From Photobacterium profundum SS9 (lineage in GTDB: Bacteria; Pseudomonadota; Gammaproteobacteria; Enterobacterales; Vibrionaceae), in contig NC_006370.1 of the NCBI RefSeq assembly GCF_000196255.1, forward strand, positions 774,187-838,186: a DNA stretch of 64,000 nt, read 5' to 3'. The notes under the pieces are model-generated. The model saw nothing but the letters and a program-made list of their open reading frames with translations, was not told the origin of the DNA and did not search any database. Positions 19,640 to 30,635 of this stretch are shown here, one piece after another (positions within the stretch are counted from its first letter, which is position 1; each line of letters starts with the position of its first letter). The translations under genes were made by a program, and so were the position numbers.

Positions 19640-22600
19640 TGAAAATTTTAGCATTACGAGGTGAGAACCTTGCCAGCTTGCAAAGCAAATTTGAGATCGA
19701 CTTTGCGGGCGGTCGTTTAGGTGAGGCGGGTTTATTTGCAATAACAGGTAAAACCGGAGCGGGTAAATCGACGTTATTAGATGCGATTTGCCTAGCGTTA
19801 TACGATCGTATTCCTCGCCTGCAATCAAATAAAAAAAATGATGCTGAAATTGGTCGTGATAGTGATGAAAACCGAATTAAAGCGAACGATGTAAGAAGCA
19901 TTTTATCTCGCGGTAAAGCGGAAGCATTTACCGAAGTCGATTTTGTTGCCAACGACGGCAGCCATTGGCGATCGCATTGGCATGTTCGTCGTGCGCGCGG
20001 GCGTGCTGAAGGGCGTGTTCAAGCGGCAGAACAATGGCTTGAAAACCTCGATACTGGGCAGCGTTTTGCCGGAAAGAAGCAAGAATTACAAGCTGAAATC
20101 GAACGCTTGGTCGGTTTAACTTTCGAACAGTTTCGTCGTGCGGTGATGTTGCCGCAAGGGGAGTTTGCTGCATTCTTAAAAGCGGGGGCTGATGATCGAG
20201 CTGCATTGCTAGAACGCATGACAGGCGGTGAAATATACGGTCAATTGTCTGTGGCAGCTTATGAGCGTGCCCGTGTTGAAAAACAGGCATTAACTCAGCT
20301 ACAAGATAAATTGGGTGATATTGCTTTGTTATCGGATGATGAAAAGCAATTGTTAAGCACCCAATGTGAGCAATTAAAACAACAAGTGCAGCAATTAAAT
20401 GCCCAGCTAAACGAATTTAAACAACACCAACAAACGCTAAAAACTGAGTCAGTGTTAGCAGCACGTGTGGCTGAAACGCAGCTAAAATACACAGAAGTTC
20501 AACAGCAAAAAGAACAGGCTCTGCCGCGTTACGAGCAATTAACGCTAATTGAAAAAGCACAGCCAGCCCATCGTGATTTTTCTTTGCTTCAGCAAGTCAG
20601 CTCACAGTTAACCAAGATTGAACAAACACTCGTTCTCACAGAAACACGGTTAGCGACAGAGCTGAAAAAGTGTGTAGATGCAGATTTACAGGCAAAACAA
20701 GCAACAGAGGCGTTGAATCAATTAGAGCAAGAGTGGCAACAATTAGAACCCAAAATTAAAGAAGCCGCTAAGTGGGATCAGCAAGCCGATGGTTTGCGTA
20801 TCCAGTTAACTGAGCAGGAAAATGTTTTACAGCAACATAGCGTTATCGTCACAGAACAGCAACAGCACCTTCAGGTAATTCAACAGCAACAACAGGTGCA
20901 GCAGCAACGTCAGCAGCAATTATCGGATGTACTAAAGAAAAGCCATTCATTCAAAAGTGTGGCAGAGCAATATGCCTCTGTTGAAGACAACCTGCAGCAA
21001 TATTTAGCGGCACACCGCGCTTATTCATTACTGCGTAAAGAAAAGCTGCAAATTGAATTTGAACAAGAAAATAATCAACAGCAACGGCTGGTACTTGAGC
21101 AGCAAGTACAAACACTTCACATTAATAAATCGGATAGTGAAGCGCAAAGCAAAACACTTGATCTTGAACAGCTAGAACAACAGCAAACCCAAGAACGCGC
21201 ACAGTACGCTGAAAAGCAGCAATATCGTGATGTATTGCGTCAGGCTATTTCAGGAACCAAAGAATGGGTATCACTGCTAGTTCAAGCTGACAAATTACAA
21301 ATAGAACAGCATGAATTACAAGGTGTATTAGTGCAATCAGAACAACGTTTAGTGGTATTGCAACCAGAACTCGACACGTTGTTGGTGCAACACAAAGAAG
21401 TTGAATACATGCTGCAGCAAAGCCGTGCAGTCATGAATTTGGCTGATTACCGCAATGAATTAAAAGATGAAGAAGCTTGTCCGCTGTGTGGTTCGCTTGA
21501 ACACCCTTATGCGAGCCGTAATCCCGTTGTGGATGGGTTATTGCAAAGCCAGCAACAGCGTTTACAAGTGCTGACTAAACAGTTGCAAGATGGCGATGTC
21601 GAGCGGCGTCAGCTTCAACAATCATTACCTAAAGATCAGCAACGTTTAGTCTTGTTAAAGACAGAGTATCAGCAGCTGAACCTTCGCATTGAGCAGCTAT
21701 ACGCGCAGTATAAAAGCATATTCAATACAGTAAATAGTGCTGAAATAATACCGTCACAAGCTGATCTTCAGACACTCAACCAGCAATTGGTCCAATGGCA
21801 ACAAGATGTTGAACAGGCTGACAATGATTTAAGAACGTTGCAGCAAAGTGGTGAGCAACGTCAGCAGAAAATCGTGTTGGGGCGTCAGTTGCAAACTCAG
21901 TTACAGCAGCTTCAGCAAGATGAGTCGCTATTAACTAAGCAGCTTCATGAATTAGCCCAAGTCACTATGCAGTGGCAAGAGCGTCTTAAATCACTTGAAA
22001 AGCAAAGTGCGACTCAAGAGGCAATACGTACATCACGCGCAAATACATTGAATGAGCAATACACCAGCAATGTGTGGCTTGAGCAGTTAAAAGCACAAGG
22101 TGAAGACCAGTTCTTCCAGCAGCTTAATCTGGATGTTCAATGCTTTATGACGAATCAACGTGACTTGCTCGAAAGTGAAAAGTTGCTGGCAGAGCTTGCA
22201 CCTAAGATCGCAGAGGCAGAAACGTTACTGCAAAATACGCAAAAGCAATGTTCAGCCACGGGTGAAAAAGTCGCGCTGTTGAAAAAAGACATTCAACAAA
22301 TTTGGCTACAACGCGTCGAGATTATTGGCGAAAGTAATCTACAGCAAGTAGAGCTGCAACATAAACAAGCGTTAAAAACTCAACAAGAAACATTAACTCA
22401 AATACAAGCTGTTCAGCGTCAATCCGGTGAAGCGCAAGCAGCAGCAGATGCAGCCCTGAAAAGCAGCCAGCAGCAACAGGTCGAGACGCAAGAAGAGCAA
22501 AAAAATGCAGTAACACGTTGGAATGAATGGCAGCAAAAGCTAACGTTAACCGAACAACAGCTTACGGCATTACTGAGTAAAGAGGATGGATGGTTAACTC

Positions 22601-23409
22601 AAGAGCGTGAAGCGCTAAAGTTGATTGAACAAACGCTATCTTCCGCGTTAACTGTGTTAGTCGAGCGCGAACAAGCGGTTATTGAACATCAAGCATTGGC
22701 AGCCTTATCACATCAGTGGTTAGTACAGCATGAGCTGGCAGAAGACAGTGAGCAGCATGCTGAATTAGTTGCGGATTGGAACCAGAAAAAAAATGTGTTG
22801 GATGAGCAAGTTTTCCAGCATCGTCAACAATTAGAGTTGGCGAAACAAGCTGAGTTACAATCGGGCGAATTGACTCAGCAGCGAATAAAGCAGCAAACAC
22901 AAACCGAATTGTGGCTACAAATGAATGAGCTGATTGGTTCGGCTACAGGTAATAAGTTCCGCACCTTGGCACAGGGTTTAACATTGCAACAATTGGTGAT
23001 TATAGCCAATGAGCACCTGCAAGATTTAGCCCCACGTTATGCTTTACAACCTGTACCGGGCAGCCCGTTAGCACTGCAAGTGATCGACCATGATATGGGG
23101 GATGAAGTACGCAGTGTTGAATCACTATCGGGTGGTGAAAGCTTCTTAGTGTCTCTTTCTTTGGCGTTGGCACTTGCCTCGTTGGCTGCGGATACGCGTC
23201 AGTTAGGCTCTCTGTTTATCGATGAAGGCTTCGGCACATTAGACCCTGATAGTTTAGAGATGGCATTAGCTTGTCTTGATGCATTGCAGGCCGATGGACG
23301 TCAGATTGGAGTGATTTCGCACGTAGGCACATTGGTCGAACGTATTGGTGTACAAGTTGCCGTCGAGGCGGTGGGTGGTGGCCGTAGCCAAGTATCGATT
23401 AAGGGTTAA
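19639..23409 (+). CDS. sbcC: Nuclease SbcCD subunit C (SMC-like ATPase)
   Basis: A 1256-residue Rad50-type ATPase, clearly longer than the 1048 residues of E. coli SbcC. The N-terminal lobe has Walker A GKTGAGKST (about 37-45). Two very long Gln-rich coiled coils surround the zinc hook CPLCGS (Cys 614 and 617). The C-terminal lobe has the signature LSGGE (about 1164) and Walker B LFIDEGFGTLD (about 1193). The hook dimerises two molecules. The extra length is all in the coiled-coil arms, which carry many CAG/CAA runs. It is coupled to sbcD. No frame break is seen. Confidence 0.97.
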   Translation: MKILALRGENLASLQSKFEIDFAGGRLGEAGLFAITGKTGAGKSTLLDAICLALYDRIPRLQSNKKNDAEIGRDSDENRIKANDVRSILSRGKAEAFTEVDFVANDGSHWRSHWHVRRARGRAEGRVQAAEQWLENLDTGQRFAGKKQELQAEIERLVGLTFEQFRRAVMLPQGEFAAFLKAGADDRAALLERMTGGEIYGQLSVAAYERARVEKQALTQLQDKLGDIALLSDDEKQLLSTQCEQLKQQVQQLNAQLNEFKQHQQTLKTESVLAARVAETQLKYTEVQQQKEQALPRYEQLTLIEKAQPAHRDFSLLQQVSSQLTKIEQTLVLTETRLATELKKCVDADLQAKQATEALNQLEQEWQQLEPKIKEAAKWDQQADGLRIQLTEQENVLQQHSVIVTEQQQHLQVIQQQQQVQQQRQQQLSDVLKKSHSFKSVAEQYASVEDNLQQYLAAHRAYSLLRKEKLQIEFEQENNQQQRLVLEQQVQTLHINKSDSEAQSKTLDLEQLEQQQTQERAQYAEKQQYRDVLRQAISGTKEWVSLLVQADKLQIEQHELQGVLVQSEQRLVVLQPELDTLLVQHKEVEYMLQQSRAVMNLADYRNELKDEEACPLCGSLEHPYASRNPVVDGLLQSQQQRLQVLTKQLQDGDVERRQLQQSLPKDQQRLVLLKTEYQQLNLRIEQLYAQYKSIFNTVNSAEIIPSQADLQTLNQQLVQWQQDVEQADNDLRTLQQSGEQRQQKIVLGRQLQTQLQQLQQDESLLTKQLHELAQVTMQWQERLKSLEKQSATQEAIRTSRANTLNEQYTSNVWLEQLKAQGEDQFFQQLNLDVQCFMTNQRDLLESEKLLAELAPKIAEAETLLQNTQKQCSATGEKVALLKKDIQQIWLQRVEIIGESNLQQVELQHKQALKTQQETLTQIQAVQRQSGEAQAAADAALKSSQQQQVETQEEQKNAVTRWNEWQQKLTLTEQQLTALLSKEDGWLTQEREALKLIEQTLSSALTVLVEREQAVIEHQALAALSHQWLVQHELAEDSEQHAELVADWNQKKNVLDEQVFQHRQQLELAKQAELQSGELTQQRIKQQTQTELWLQMNELIGSATGNKFRTLAQGLTLQQLVIIANEHLQDLAPRYALQPVPGSPLALQVIDHDMGDEVRSVESLSGGESFLVSLSLALALASLAADTRQLGSLFIDEGFGTLDPDSLEMALACLDALQADGRQIGVISHVGTLVERIGVQVAVEAVGGGRSQVSIKG

Positions 23410-23504
23410 GCGATACTAATTGAATACATATAAGAGTCATTAATACAATAAGACATCATATGCATTGCACTTAGATAAATGCTTGGTTACGATTTTATCG
23501 CCAA

Positions 23505-23522
23505 GAGTCACAAAAGTGTCAT
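23505..23522 (+). promoter_or_regulatory. Pho box upstream of phoB
   Basis: GAGTCAC-AAAA-GTGTCAT has the 7+4+7 layout of the PhoB site (consensus CTGTCAT-AAAT-CTGTCAC), 54 bases before phoB. It suggests autoregulation of phoB, as in E. coli. The match is by eye. Confidence 0.75.
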
Positions 23523-23575
23523 ACTAAACACACATAATGACGGTCAAATACAGCAACTACTAGGTAAGTATCACT

Positions 23576-24265
23576 ATGGTAAGAAGGATTCTTGTTGTAG
23601 AAGACGAAGCACCAATCCGCGAGATGTTGTGTTTTGTTCTAGAACAAAAAGGCTATCAACCCATTGAAGCCGAAGATTATGATGATGCATTAGAAAAAAT
23701 TTGCGAACCTTATCCTGAATTGATTCTAATGGATTGGATGTTACCGGGGGGCTCAGGCATTAACCTGATTAAGCACCTAAAGCGTGATGAGCTAACGCGT
23801 CAGATCCCTGTAGTAATGTTAACTGCACGCGGTGAAGAAGAAGATAAAGTGCGTGGCTTAGAAGTGGGTGCTGATGATTACATCACCAAACCATTTTCAC
23901 CGAAAGAGCTAATGGCACGTCTTAAAGCGGTAATGCGCCGTGTATCACCTACGTCACTGGATGATGTTATTGATGTACAAGGTTTGAAATTAGATCCTGT
24001 GTCGCACCGTGTAACAACGAATGATGAACCATTAGACATGGGGCCAACAGAGTTTAAGATGCTGCATTTCTTTATGACACACCAAGAGCGTGTATATAGT
24101 CGTGAGCAGTTGTTGAACAATGTATGGGGTACTAACGTGTATGTTGAAGATCGTACGGTTGATGTACACATTCGTCGTTTGCGTAAAGCGCTTGAAGCGG
24201 GCGGGCACGATAAAATGGTACAAACCGTTCGTGGTGCGGGTTACCGGTTCTCGACACGTTTGTAA
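23576..24265 (+). CDS. phoB: Phosphate response regulator PhoB
   Basis: A 229-residue OmpR-family regulator. The receiver domain (about 1-120) holds the acidic pocket (VEDEAPIRE), the phosphorylated Asp in [11 protein letters not shown] (about D53), the Thr of VMLTARGEE and Lys in YITKPFSP. The winged-helix DNA-binding domain (about 130-228) has [17 protein letters not shown], the PhoB recognition helix. Phosphorylated by PhoR, it activates promoters with Pho boxes. It is preceded by such a box and followed by phoR after a 186-base gap with a palindrome, an unusually wide spacing for these partners. Confidence 0.97.
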   Translation: MVRRILVVEDEAPIREMLCFVLEQKGYQPIEAEDYDDALEKICEPYPELILMDWMLPGGSGINLIKHLKRDELTRQIPVVMLTARGEEEDKVRGLEVGADDYITKPFSPKELMARLKAVMRRVSPTSLDDVIDVQGLKLDPVSHRVTTNDEPLDMGPTEFKMLHFFMTHQERVYSREQLLNNVWGTNVYVEDRTVDVHIRRLRKALEAGGHDKMVQTVRGAGYRFSTRL

Positions 24266-24320
24266 TCGCGTGGCTGTTTAGTTAAGTGATTATTTAGTAT
24301 CGCGATTGTTAAGTAGAACG

Positions 24321-24339
24321 ACTGTTTAATATAAACAGT
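24321..24339. promoter_or_regulatory. Palindrome between phoB and phoR
   Basis: ACTGTTTA-ATA-TAAACAGT is a perfect 8+3+8 inverted repeat in the phoB-phoR gap. It could be an operator or a weak RNA hairpin. No T-run follows. Confidence 0.5.
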
Positions 24340-24451
24340 GCCTATCAACAGCAAAGTATGATCTCTGTTGCCACACGGTGAATGAGAGAATAGAAGTATA
24401 TTGAAAAGCGATGAAGGGGCGAAAGTTGATCTTCATTGATATGGAGTTTGA

Positions 24452-25756
24452 ATGGTTGAGCGGTTGTCGTGGAAAAAGCTGGTTTGGGAACTGGCCTTTT
24501 TTTACTTTCCTTGGGTAATTCTCGGTTTGGTGTTTGGCTATTTGCCGTGGTTCTTATTGGTCGCAACCTGGATTCAGTTAATCTGGCATTTTCATAATCA
24601 ATTGAAGATGTCTGACTGGCTATGGAAAGAGCGTAGCCTAACTCCCCCTTCTGGTTCCGGTAGCTGGGAACCGCTTTTTAATGGCATGTATCGTTTGCAG
24701 CAGCGTAATCGCCGCCGCCGTCGAGAACTTGCCACATTGATTCGCCGTTTCCGAAATGGTGCTGAATCCATGCCTGATGCCGTTGTCGTTTTTAGAAGCG
24801 AAGGTAATATAGTTTGGTGTAATAAACTGGCACAGCACTTATTGGGTTTACGCTGGCCGGATGATGCTGGCCAGCCGATCAGTAATCTATTACGTAGTCC
24901 TGATTTTGTTCGCTATATCGCCAAGCAAGAATTTGAGCATCCGTTAGAAATCGCTTCACCGCTTAATTATGACCGTACATTAGAGCTGCGTATCATGCGT
25001 TATACCGAAGGTGAATACCTGATGGTTGTGCGTGATGTTTCTCAATTGAAGCAGTTAGAAGGTATGCGCCGTAATTTCTTTGCTAACGTTTCTCATGAAT
25101 TGCGTACCCCAATGACAGTACTGCAAGGTTATCTGGAAATGTCGAAAGACCCAGAAATGCTGGCGGGGCCAATGTGGGGTAAAGCACACGGTGTAATGAC
25201 CGAGCAACTTGTTCGCATGAATTCTTTAGTCGAGCAGTTATTAACGCTCTCAAAGATTGAAGCGGCACCGACTATTGAGTTGGAAGAAACCGTTAATATA
25301 CCTGCCATGCTCGACATTCTTGAGAAAGAGGCCATCTCGTTAAGTGGTGATAAAAATCAACACTTCACGTTTGATGTTGACGCATCATTAAATGTCTTTG
25401 GTGATGAAGACCAGTTGCGTAGTGCTGTGTCTAACTTGGTATATAATGCCGTTAAACACACCCCTTGCGATGCCAATATTACAGTGCGCTGGTACCTTTC
25501 AGCTGCTGGCCCAAGATTAGAAGTGACTGATAGTGGTGAAGGTATTGGACCACAACATATTCATCGTTTAACTGAGCGTTTCTATCGAGTTGATAAAGCA
25601 CGTTCACGTGAAACGGGTGGCAGTGGGCTAGGTCTTGCTATTGTGAAGCATGCGCTGAGCCACCACGATTCACTACTTGAGATTGAAAGTGAATTAGATA
25701 AAGGCAGTACCTTTTCTTTCACCTTGCCTCAACGGTTAGTGGCACAAGCAGCATAA
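24452..25756 (+). CDS. phoR: Phosphate sensor histidine kinase PhoR
   Basis: A 434-residue inner-membrane kinase/phosphatase that senses Pi status through the Pst transporter and PhoU. Two N-terminal membrane segments (about 10-48) precede a charged linker and a PAS domain (about 95-195). The H-box [16 protein letters not shown] has the phospho-His near 214. The N, G1 and G2 boxes follow ([29 protein letters not shown]). GGAG lies before the ATG. This is the E. coli-like architecture. It is followed by a hairpin and pstS. Confidence 0.96.
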   Translation: MVERLSWKKLVWELAFFYFPWVILGLVFGYLPWFLLVATWIQLIWHFHNQLKMSDWLWKERSLTPPSGSGSWEPLFNGMYRLQQRNRRRRRELATLIRRFRNGAESMPDAVVVFRSEGNIVWCNKLAQHLLGLRWPDDAGQPISNLLRSPDFVRYIAKQEFEHPLEIASPLNYDRTLELRIMRYTEGEYLMVVRDVSQLKQLEGMRRNFFANVSHELRTPMTVLQGYLEMSKDPEMLAGPMWGKAHGVMTEQLVRMNSLVEQLLTLSKIEAAPTIELEETVNIPAMLDILEKEAISLSGDKNQHFTFDVDASLNVFGDEDQLRSAVSNLVYNAVKHTPCDANITVRWYLSAAGPRLEVTDSGEGIGPQHIHRLTERFYRVDKARSRETGGSGLGLAIVKHALSHHDSLLEIESELDKGSTFSFTLPQRLVAQAA

Positions 25757-25783
25757 TCACGACGCTAACAAAGCTTAATCAAT

Positions 25784-25807
25784 AGCGACCATAGACGGTC
25801 GCTTTTG
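25784..25807 (+). terminator. Hairpin terminator after phoR
   Basis: AGCGACC and GGTCGCT flank ATAGAC, followed by only four T, so it may be a partial terminator between phoR and pstS. Confidence 0.65.
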
Positions 25808-25849
25808 CCGTTTTATTTTTGGCTGAATGTATAAGGACAAACACCTAAT

Positions 25850-26812
25850 ATGAGTGTAATACGCCGTATTCTTCCCATGATACTCGCATTCAGTATGCAC
25901 AATGCTTGGGCATTAGAAGCCGATTTAGCCAAATACCAAAAGATCAGTGGTGTCTCTGGTAATTTATCGTCTGTCGGTTCAGACACGCTCGCGAACCTGA
26001 TGACCTATTGGGGCGAGGAATTTAAACGTAAATACCCGAATGTGAATATTCAAATTCAAACCGCAGGTTCATCTACAGCCCCTACCGCATTAACAGAAGC
26101 AACGGCTCAACTTGGCCCTATGAGCCGTAAAATGAAGGCCAAAGAAATTGAAGCTTTTGAACATGAATACGGTTATAAGCCAACAGCCATTCGTGTCGCC
26201 ATTGACGCTTTGGCAGTGTTTGTTCATGAAGATAACCCGTTAAAGGGCATTAATTTTGAGCAGCTTGATGCCGTATATTCTCGAACATATCGTTGTGGTG
26301 CAACGCAGCCTATTACACGTTGGGGGCAATTAGGTTTAACAGGGCGTTGGGCTGACCGAGATATTCAACGCTTTGGACGAAATTCGGTATCAGGTACGTA
26401 TGGTTATTTTAAGCTACGAGCCCTGTGCAAAGGTGATTTTCTTAATAATGTTAATGAGCAGCCAGGCTCTGCATCCGTCGTACAGTCGGTATCAACATCA
26501 TTGAACGCGATTGGTTATTCGGGTATTGGTTATAAAACAACGGGTATTCGTGCGATTCCAGTGGCGAGAGAGGGAGATAACTATGTGGATGCAACTATTG
26601 AAAATTCGATAAATGGCAGTTACCCACTAGCTCGTTACCTCTACGTATATGTTAATAAGCATCCGAATAAACCATTAGACCCAATTTTGACTGAGTTTTT
26701 TAAATTTGTTTTATCGCACAATGGGCAAAGTATTGTTGAAAAAGATGGATATATTCCATTACCAAAAAGTGTTGTTGAAGCCGATTTAGCCTTGCTTAAA
26801 GTATTGAATTAA
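25850..26812 (+). CDS. pstS: PstS-like phosphate-binding protein
   Basis: A periplasmic solute-binding protein of 320 residues with a signal peptide ending AWA (about 1-21). The binding fold shows the phosphate contacts typical of Pst[11 protein letters not shown] near the N terminus, [11 protein letters not shown], and [12 protein letters not shown] in the middle, the last being the strongest family signature. It supplies Pi to the PstCAB transporter encoded about 5 kb away on the same strand. It may have its own promoter after the hairpin; AAGGAC is the ribosome site. A large Pst-type set like this sits on the large chromosome of Vibrio species. Confidence 0.9.
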   Translation: MSVIRRILPMILAFSMHNAWALEADLAKYQKISGVSGNLSSVGSDTLANLMTYWGEEFKRKYPNVNIQIQTAGSSTAPTALTEATAQLGPMSRKMKAKEIEAFEHEYGYKPTAIRVAIDALAVFVHEDNPLKGINFEQLDAVYSRTYRCGATQPITRWGQLGLTGRWADRDIQRFGRNSVSGTYGYFKLRALCKGDFLNNVNEQPGSASVVQSVSTSLNAIGYSGIGYKTTGIRAIPVAREGDNYVDATIENSINGSYPLARYLYVYVNKHPNKPLDPILTEFFKFVLSHNGQSIVEKDGYIPLPKSVVEADLALLKVLN

Positions 26813-26852
26813 AAGCGATTGAGCTTGAAGTGATGGATTTGGCGCAATGAAT

Positions 26853-26888
26853 CGAGATAACTAGGAGCTAAATTTTTTAGTTATCTCG
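26853..26888. other. Stem-loop between convergent pstS and ppx
   Basis: CGAGATAACT and AGTTATCTCG are perfect inverted repeats of 10 bases around a 16-base loop. The strand lacks a trailing T-run outside the stem, so classification as a terminator is uncertain, but its place between convergent genes fits that role. Confidence 0.55.
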
Positions 26889-26918
26889 CATGCTCCTGTT
26901 ATTGGCTGCGAATGAACA

Positions 26919-28426
26919 TTATTCTTCTTCAATTGATAACTGCCACCCAGCCTTTTGCCAGTATTCTTGTTCTTTGATTAGATCTGCCGCTAATAGCTTA
27001 TTATTGCTCAGCCAACCGAGGGGTAAAGTAAGCTGCCAGTGCTCTTTCTCTGCCTTAATTTTGATGGTCGGTAAAGGTTCATCAATACGTTGCCCGTTTA
27101 GAGCGGTAGCAATACGTAGCGTGCGAATCAAAGGGTATAAATGTTTACGCTTGTAGATGCTAAGTTCTGGCATTTCTTCGAGTTTCAATGCTTTACGTTG
27201 AAAGCGCACCAGAGTGGCTAATACCGTTTGTTGTTCAAGATTGAAACCTGGCATCGTACTGTGGCGAAGTAAATAAGCAGAATGACGGTGAAACCCTGGG
27301 TAGCTAATACTTAATCCCACTTCGTGAAGCAATGCTCCCCAGTTCAATAATATTGAGAGCTCTGATTTTGCTAACCCAGGATGCGTGTCTATTTGATCAT
27401 AGAAATATTCAGCAGCATGCTTCACACGGTTTGCTTGGTCAATATCGATATTATATTGCTTTGCCATGGCATTGGCCGTGCGTGTACGAATATCGCTATG
27501 ACGGAAACGATCTTCCATTTCATACAATAAACCTTCACGTAGTGCACCATCTGAGTAAACCATTTCATCTATATTCAAAGCGCTAAACACCGCACTTAAA
27601 ATCGCAAGACCAGCAGCAAAAACGGGTTTACGGTCATCGGTTAAACCGGGTAGATCAAGGTGTTCCGTTGTTTTGAATGACAACACTTGTTCGATAAGTT
27701 GGTTCAAGCGCTTACTGGTGATCACACCATCTGAATAACCATCTGCGATTAAGACTTCTCGAATGGCTTTTATCGTACCTGAGGATCCTACTGCTTTATC
27801 CCAACCGAATTTACGGTACTTACTGGTAATGCTTTCCATTTTTTGTTGTGCGGCAAGTTGCGCCTCAGCAAAGTTTTTACTGTTTAACTTAGCATTTTGA
27901 AAGTGGTTTTTGTTGTAGCTTACACACCCCATATGCTTGCTATAAAGCACATGTGTATCGAATTCTTCACCTATCACTAGCTCAGTACTGCCGCCGCCGA
28001 TGTCGACAATCAGTTTACGACCTGTATCGGGTTGAGTGTGCGCGACGCCTAAATAGATCAAACGCGCTTCTTCTGTGCCCGGAATGATCTCTATGGGATA
28101 GGGCATTATGCTTTCTGCACGCTTTAAAAAAACGTGGGCATTCCGAGCTTGGCGTAGGGTATAGGTGGCAGCAATACGTACATTTTCGGGTGCGAAACCT
28201 TGTAATCGTTCTGCAAACATCGTTAAGCAATTTAAACCACGTTGAATCGCAGCTTGATCTAAGTTCTGTGGGAATCTAACCCTGAAGCAAGGTGTACCCG
28301 CTGTTTGTGGCGGCTGATAATTTGCAAGCTTTGCCCTACAACGCGGGCTACAACCATATGGAAGCTGTTTGAGCCCATATCAATTGCCGCAATTTCACGA
28401 GGACGTTCGTTATTAATCAGTGTCAT
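26919..28426 (-). pseudogene. ppx: Exopolyphosphatase Ppx, frameshifted
   Basis: Ppx cuts phosphate from polyphosphate ends. The gene starts at 28426 ([20 protein letters not shown], the actin-like ATPase start), overlapping the end of ppk by 14 bases. It reads well to [10 protein letters not shown] and then meets TAG. One base is missing between 28262 and 28263: a +1 shift restores [20 protein letters not shown] and an uninterrupted frame to 26919. The rest is intact: [33 protein letters not shown] and the C-terminal HD-like domain. Each half matches Ppx of E. coli or Vibrio, so the break is very likely real or a sequencing error, not a start choice. It is convergent with pstS. Confidence 0.88.
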
Positions 28427-30515
28427 TGTTTGTTATCGCCTTTTCTGCTCGTTTCTTCAGCTGCTTTTCACTGTGTTTTAGGTAGTCGTAAATGGCGATT
28501 TGTGAACGAATTTTACGACGATTGCCACGAGGCACATATTGATTGCTCATTGCTTTATCAAGAATTCGTGCCTTCACTGTATCTGTAAGCTGAATGTTTA
28601 AGATGTCGATGATTTTTTTCTTTAATGCTGGATCATTGATCAGACAACCCACTTCAATGCGGTTGTCGATGTTACGTGTCATCCAGTCGGCAGAAGAGAT
28701 CATGACATCTGGATCATTATTATTATTGAATACTGCCACTCTAGGATGTTCAAGAAAACGGTCAACAATACTGATTGCGGTAATGTTTTCACTTATCCCT
28801 TTAAGTCCTGGAATAAGCGCACACATACCGCGAACAATCAGCTTGATATTGACGCCGTTATTACTTGCCTGATACAGCATGTTAATCAAGCCCTTATCGA
28901 CAAGATTATTAACCTTAAGTGTAATACCAGATGGCAAACTTTGCTTAGCATGTGCAATTTCACGATCAATTAAATCGTAGAGTCGGCTTCGTGAGTTACG
29001 GGGTGAAACAATAAGGTGGGTAAATTCAACCGGACGATAGGGATTTTGGATGTAACTAAAGACTTGCCTTACTTCGTCTGCAATCTCGGTGTTACAGGTC
29101 ATTAAGGAGAAGTCAGTATAAATACGTGCTGTTTTTTCGTTAAAATTCCCGGTACCAATGTGCGCATAACGAACCAGCTTATCGTCTTCTTGTCGGGTGA
29201 TAAGGCATAACTTAGAGTGAATTTTTAAACCTGGCACACCAAAAACAACATGCACTCCGGCTTCAGTTAATCGCCTTGCCCATTCAATATTGGCTTCTTC
29301 ATCAAAACGTGCTTGCAGCTCAACCACCACGGTGACACGCTTACCGTTATTGGCCGCATCGATCATTGAATCAATCACCCGTGAGTGTTTGGCTACTCGG
29401 TAGATATTAATTTTTATCGAACGTACTTTGGGGTCGTATGACGCTTGGCGAATAAATTCCGTTACATGGTTAAAGGTGTGATACGGATAATACAGCAGAA
29501 TATCTTGTGCTTTAATGGCATCAAATGCGTTACGAGCTTGGGTGAAGTGGTAGCTTTGAATCGGCGGCAATGAGGCATTTTCGAGGTATTTACGCCCAAC
29601 ATTAGGGAAGCCGATAAAATCTTTGAAGTTATGGTAACGACCACCGGGAATAATACTGTCGTAACGAGACACTTTAAGTAACCCACACAGCACATCGATC
29701 ATATTACCCGGCATATCACGTTGGTAAACAAAGCGTACTGGCATTGCCGTAATGCGTTGATTTAGCCCTTCAGACATTTGTTCCAGTAAGCTATGTTCCA
29801 CTTCTTGGCTTAGATCGTATTCAGCGTCTCGGGTCATTTTCATTGAGTATGCCGCTAGGCTATCGTACTCGAAGAAACCATTGAAAATATCATCTAAGCA
29901 AAAGCGGATAATGTTATCGAGCAAAATGAGGGTTTTTTTGCGTTTACCTTTAGGTTCTGGCAATTCGATGAAACGGGGAAGTTGATCGGTTGGGATCTCA
30001 ATAAGCGCATGACGCTTTTTTTCACCTTGCTGCATTTCAATGGCAAGATATGAATATTCGTCTTTTAGAAACTGGAGTAGCTCAATATCGTCCGTCAGTA
30101 GGATCGGCGTAATATGGGGCAAAATGGAATCATGGAAATATCGGCGCAGCCAATTTTGTTGATTTACATCCAGCTGAAGATCATTCACAAGAAAAATATG
30201 ACGACGTGCCATTTCAAGTAATATCTCATTGTATAAAGTATCAAAATCTTGATTCATTTTAAGTACGCGACTTTGAATTTTGCTTAAAAGGTGCTTTGCG
30301 ACATCATCGCCACCTTGGACCTGATTGATCAGAATTCGACGCTTAATGTCGGCAAATCTTACTTTATAGAACTCATCGGTATTGCTCGAAAAAATGCCCA
30401 AAAAGCGAACGCGTTCAATCAAAGGAACAGATTTATCGGCTGCTTCTTGCAGTACACGCTCATTGAATGATAACCAGCTAAGCTCTTTTTCAATATAGAG
30501 AGATTCCGTGCTCAT
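28413..30515 (-). CDS. ppk: Polyphosphate kinase 1
   Basis: A 700-residue enzyme making polyphosphate from ATP, slightly longer than E. coli Ppk (688). Domain order: N-terminal [17 protein letters not shown]; head domain with FVYQRDMPG; and two phospholipase D-like catalytic domains with the phosphorylated His in [13 protein letters not shown] (near residue 433) and [14 protein letters not shown]. The start has AGGA upstream. The gene overlaps ppx, the classic ppk-ppx operon, here inside the Pho island. Polyphosphate buffers Pi supply, consistent with control by PhoB, although no Pho box was found just upstream of ppk. Confidence 0.97.
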   Translation of the reverse strand: MSTESLYIEKELSWLSFNERVLQEAADKSVPLIERVRFLGIFSSNTDEFYKVRFADIKRRILINQVQGGDDVAKHLLSKIQSRVLKMNQDFDTLYNEILLEMARRHIFLVNDLQLDVNQQNWLRRYFHDSILPHITPILLTDDIELLQFLKDEYSYLAIEMQQGEKKRHALIEIPTDQLPRFIELPEPKGKRKKTLILLDNIIRFCLDDIFNGFFEYDSLAAYSMKMTRDAEYDLSQEVEHSLLEQMSEGLNQRITAMPVRFVYQRDMPGNMIDVLCGLLKVSRYDSIIPGGRYHNFKDFIGFPNVGRKYLENASLPPIQSYHFTQARNAFDAIKAQDILLYYPYHTFNHVTEFIRQASYDPKVRSIKINIYRVAKHSRVIDSMIDAANNGKRVTVVVELQARFDEEANIEWARRLTEAGVHVVFGVPGLKIHSKLCLITRQEDDKLVRYAHIGTGNFNEKTARIYTDFSLMTCNTEIADEVRQVFSYIQNPYRPVEFTHLIVSPRNSRSRLYDLIDREIAHAKQSLPSGITLKVNNLVDKGLINMLYQASNNGVNIKLIVRGMCALIPGLKGISENITAISIVDRFLEHPRVAVFNNNNDPDVMISSADWMTRNIDNRIEVGCLINDPALKKKIIDILNIQLTDTVKARILDKAMSNQYVPRGNRRKIRSQIAIYDYLKHSEKQLKKRAEKAITNNDTD

Positions 30516-30635
30516 TGTTTTCCTGTTGTATGATCCTATACGAACCGCTGTTTACTTAGAGGTAAATAGGCTTAGCTATATGGTTTGATAAAAAGTAGGG
30601 AATGACTCTTCATTCCCTATTGAAGTACGTACAAC

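Noticed and set aside
20880..21240. Gln-codon-rich tract in sbcC as a microsatellite or foreign insert
   Set aside because: The frame is open throughout and the heptad-like pattern fits the coiled coil; there are no flanking repeats.
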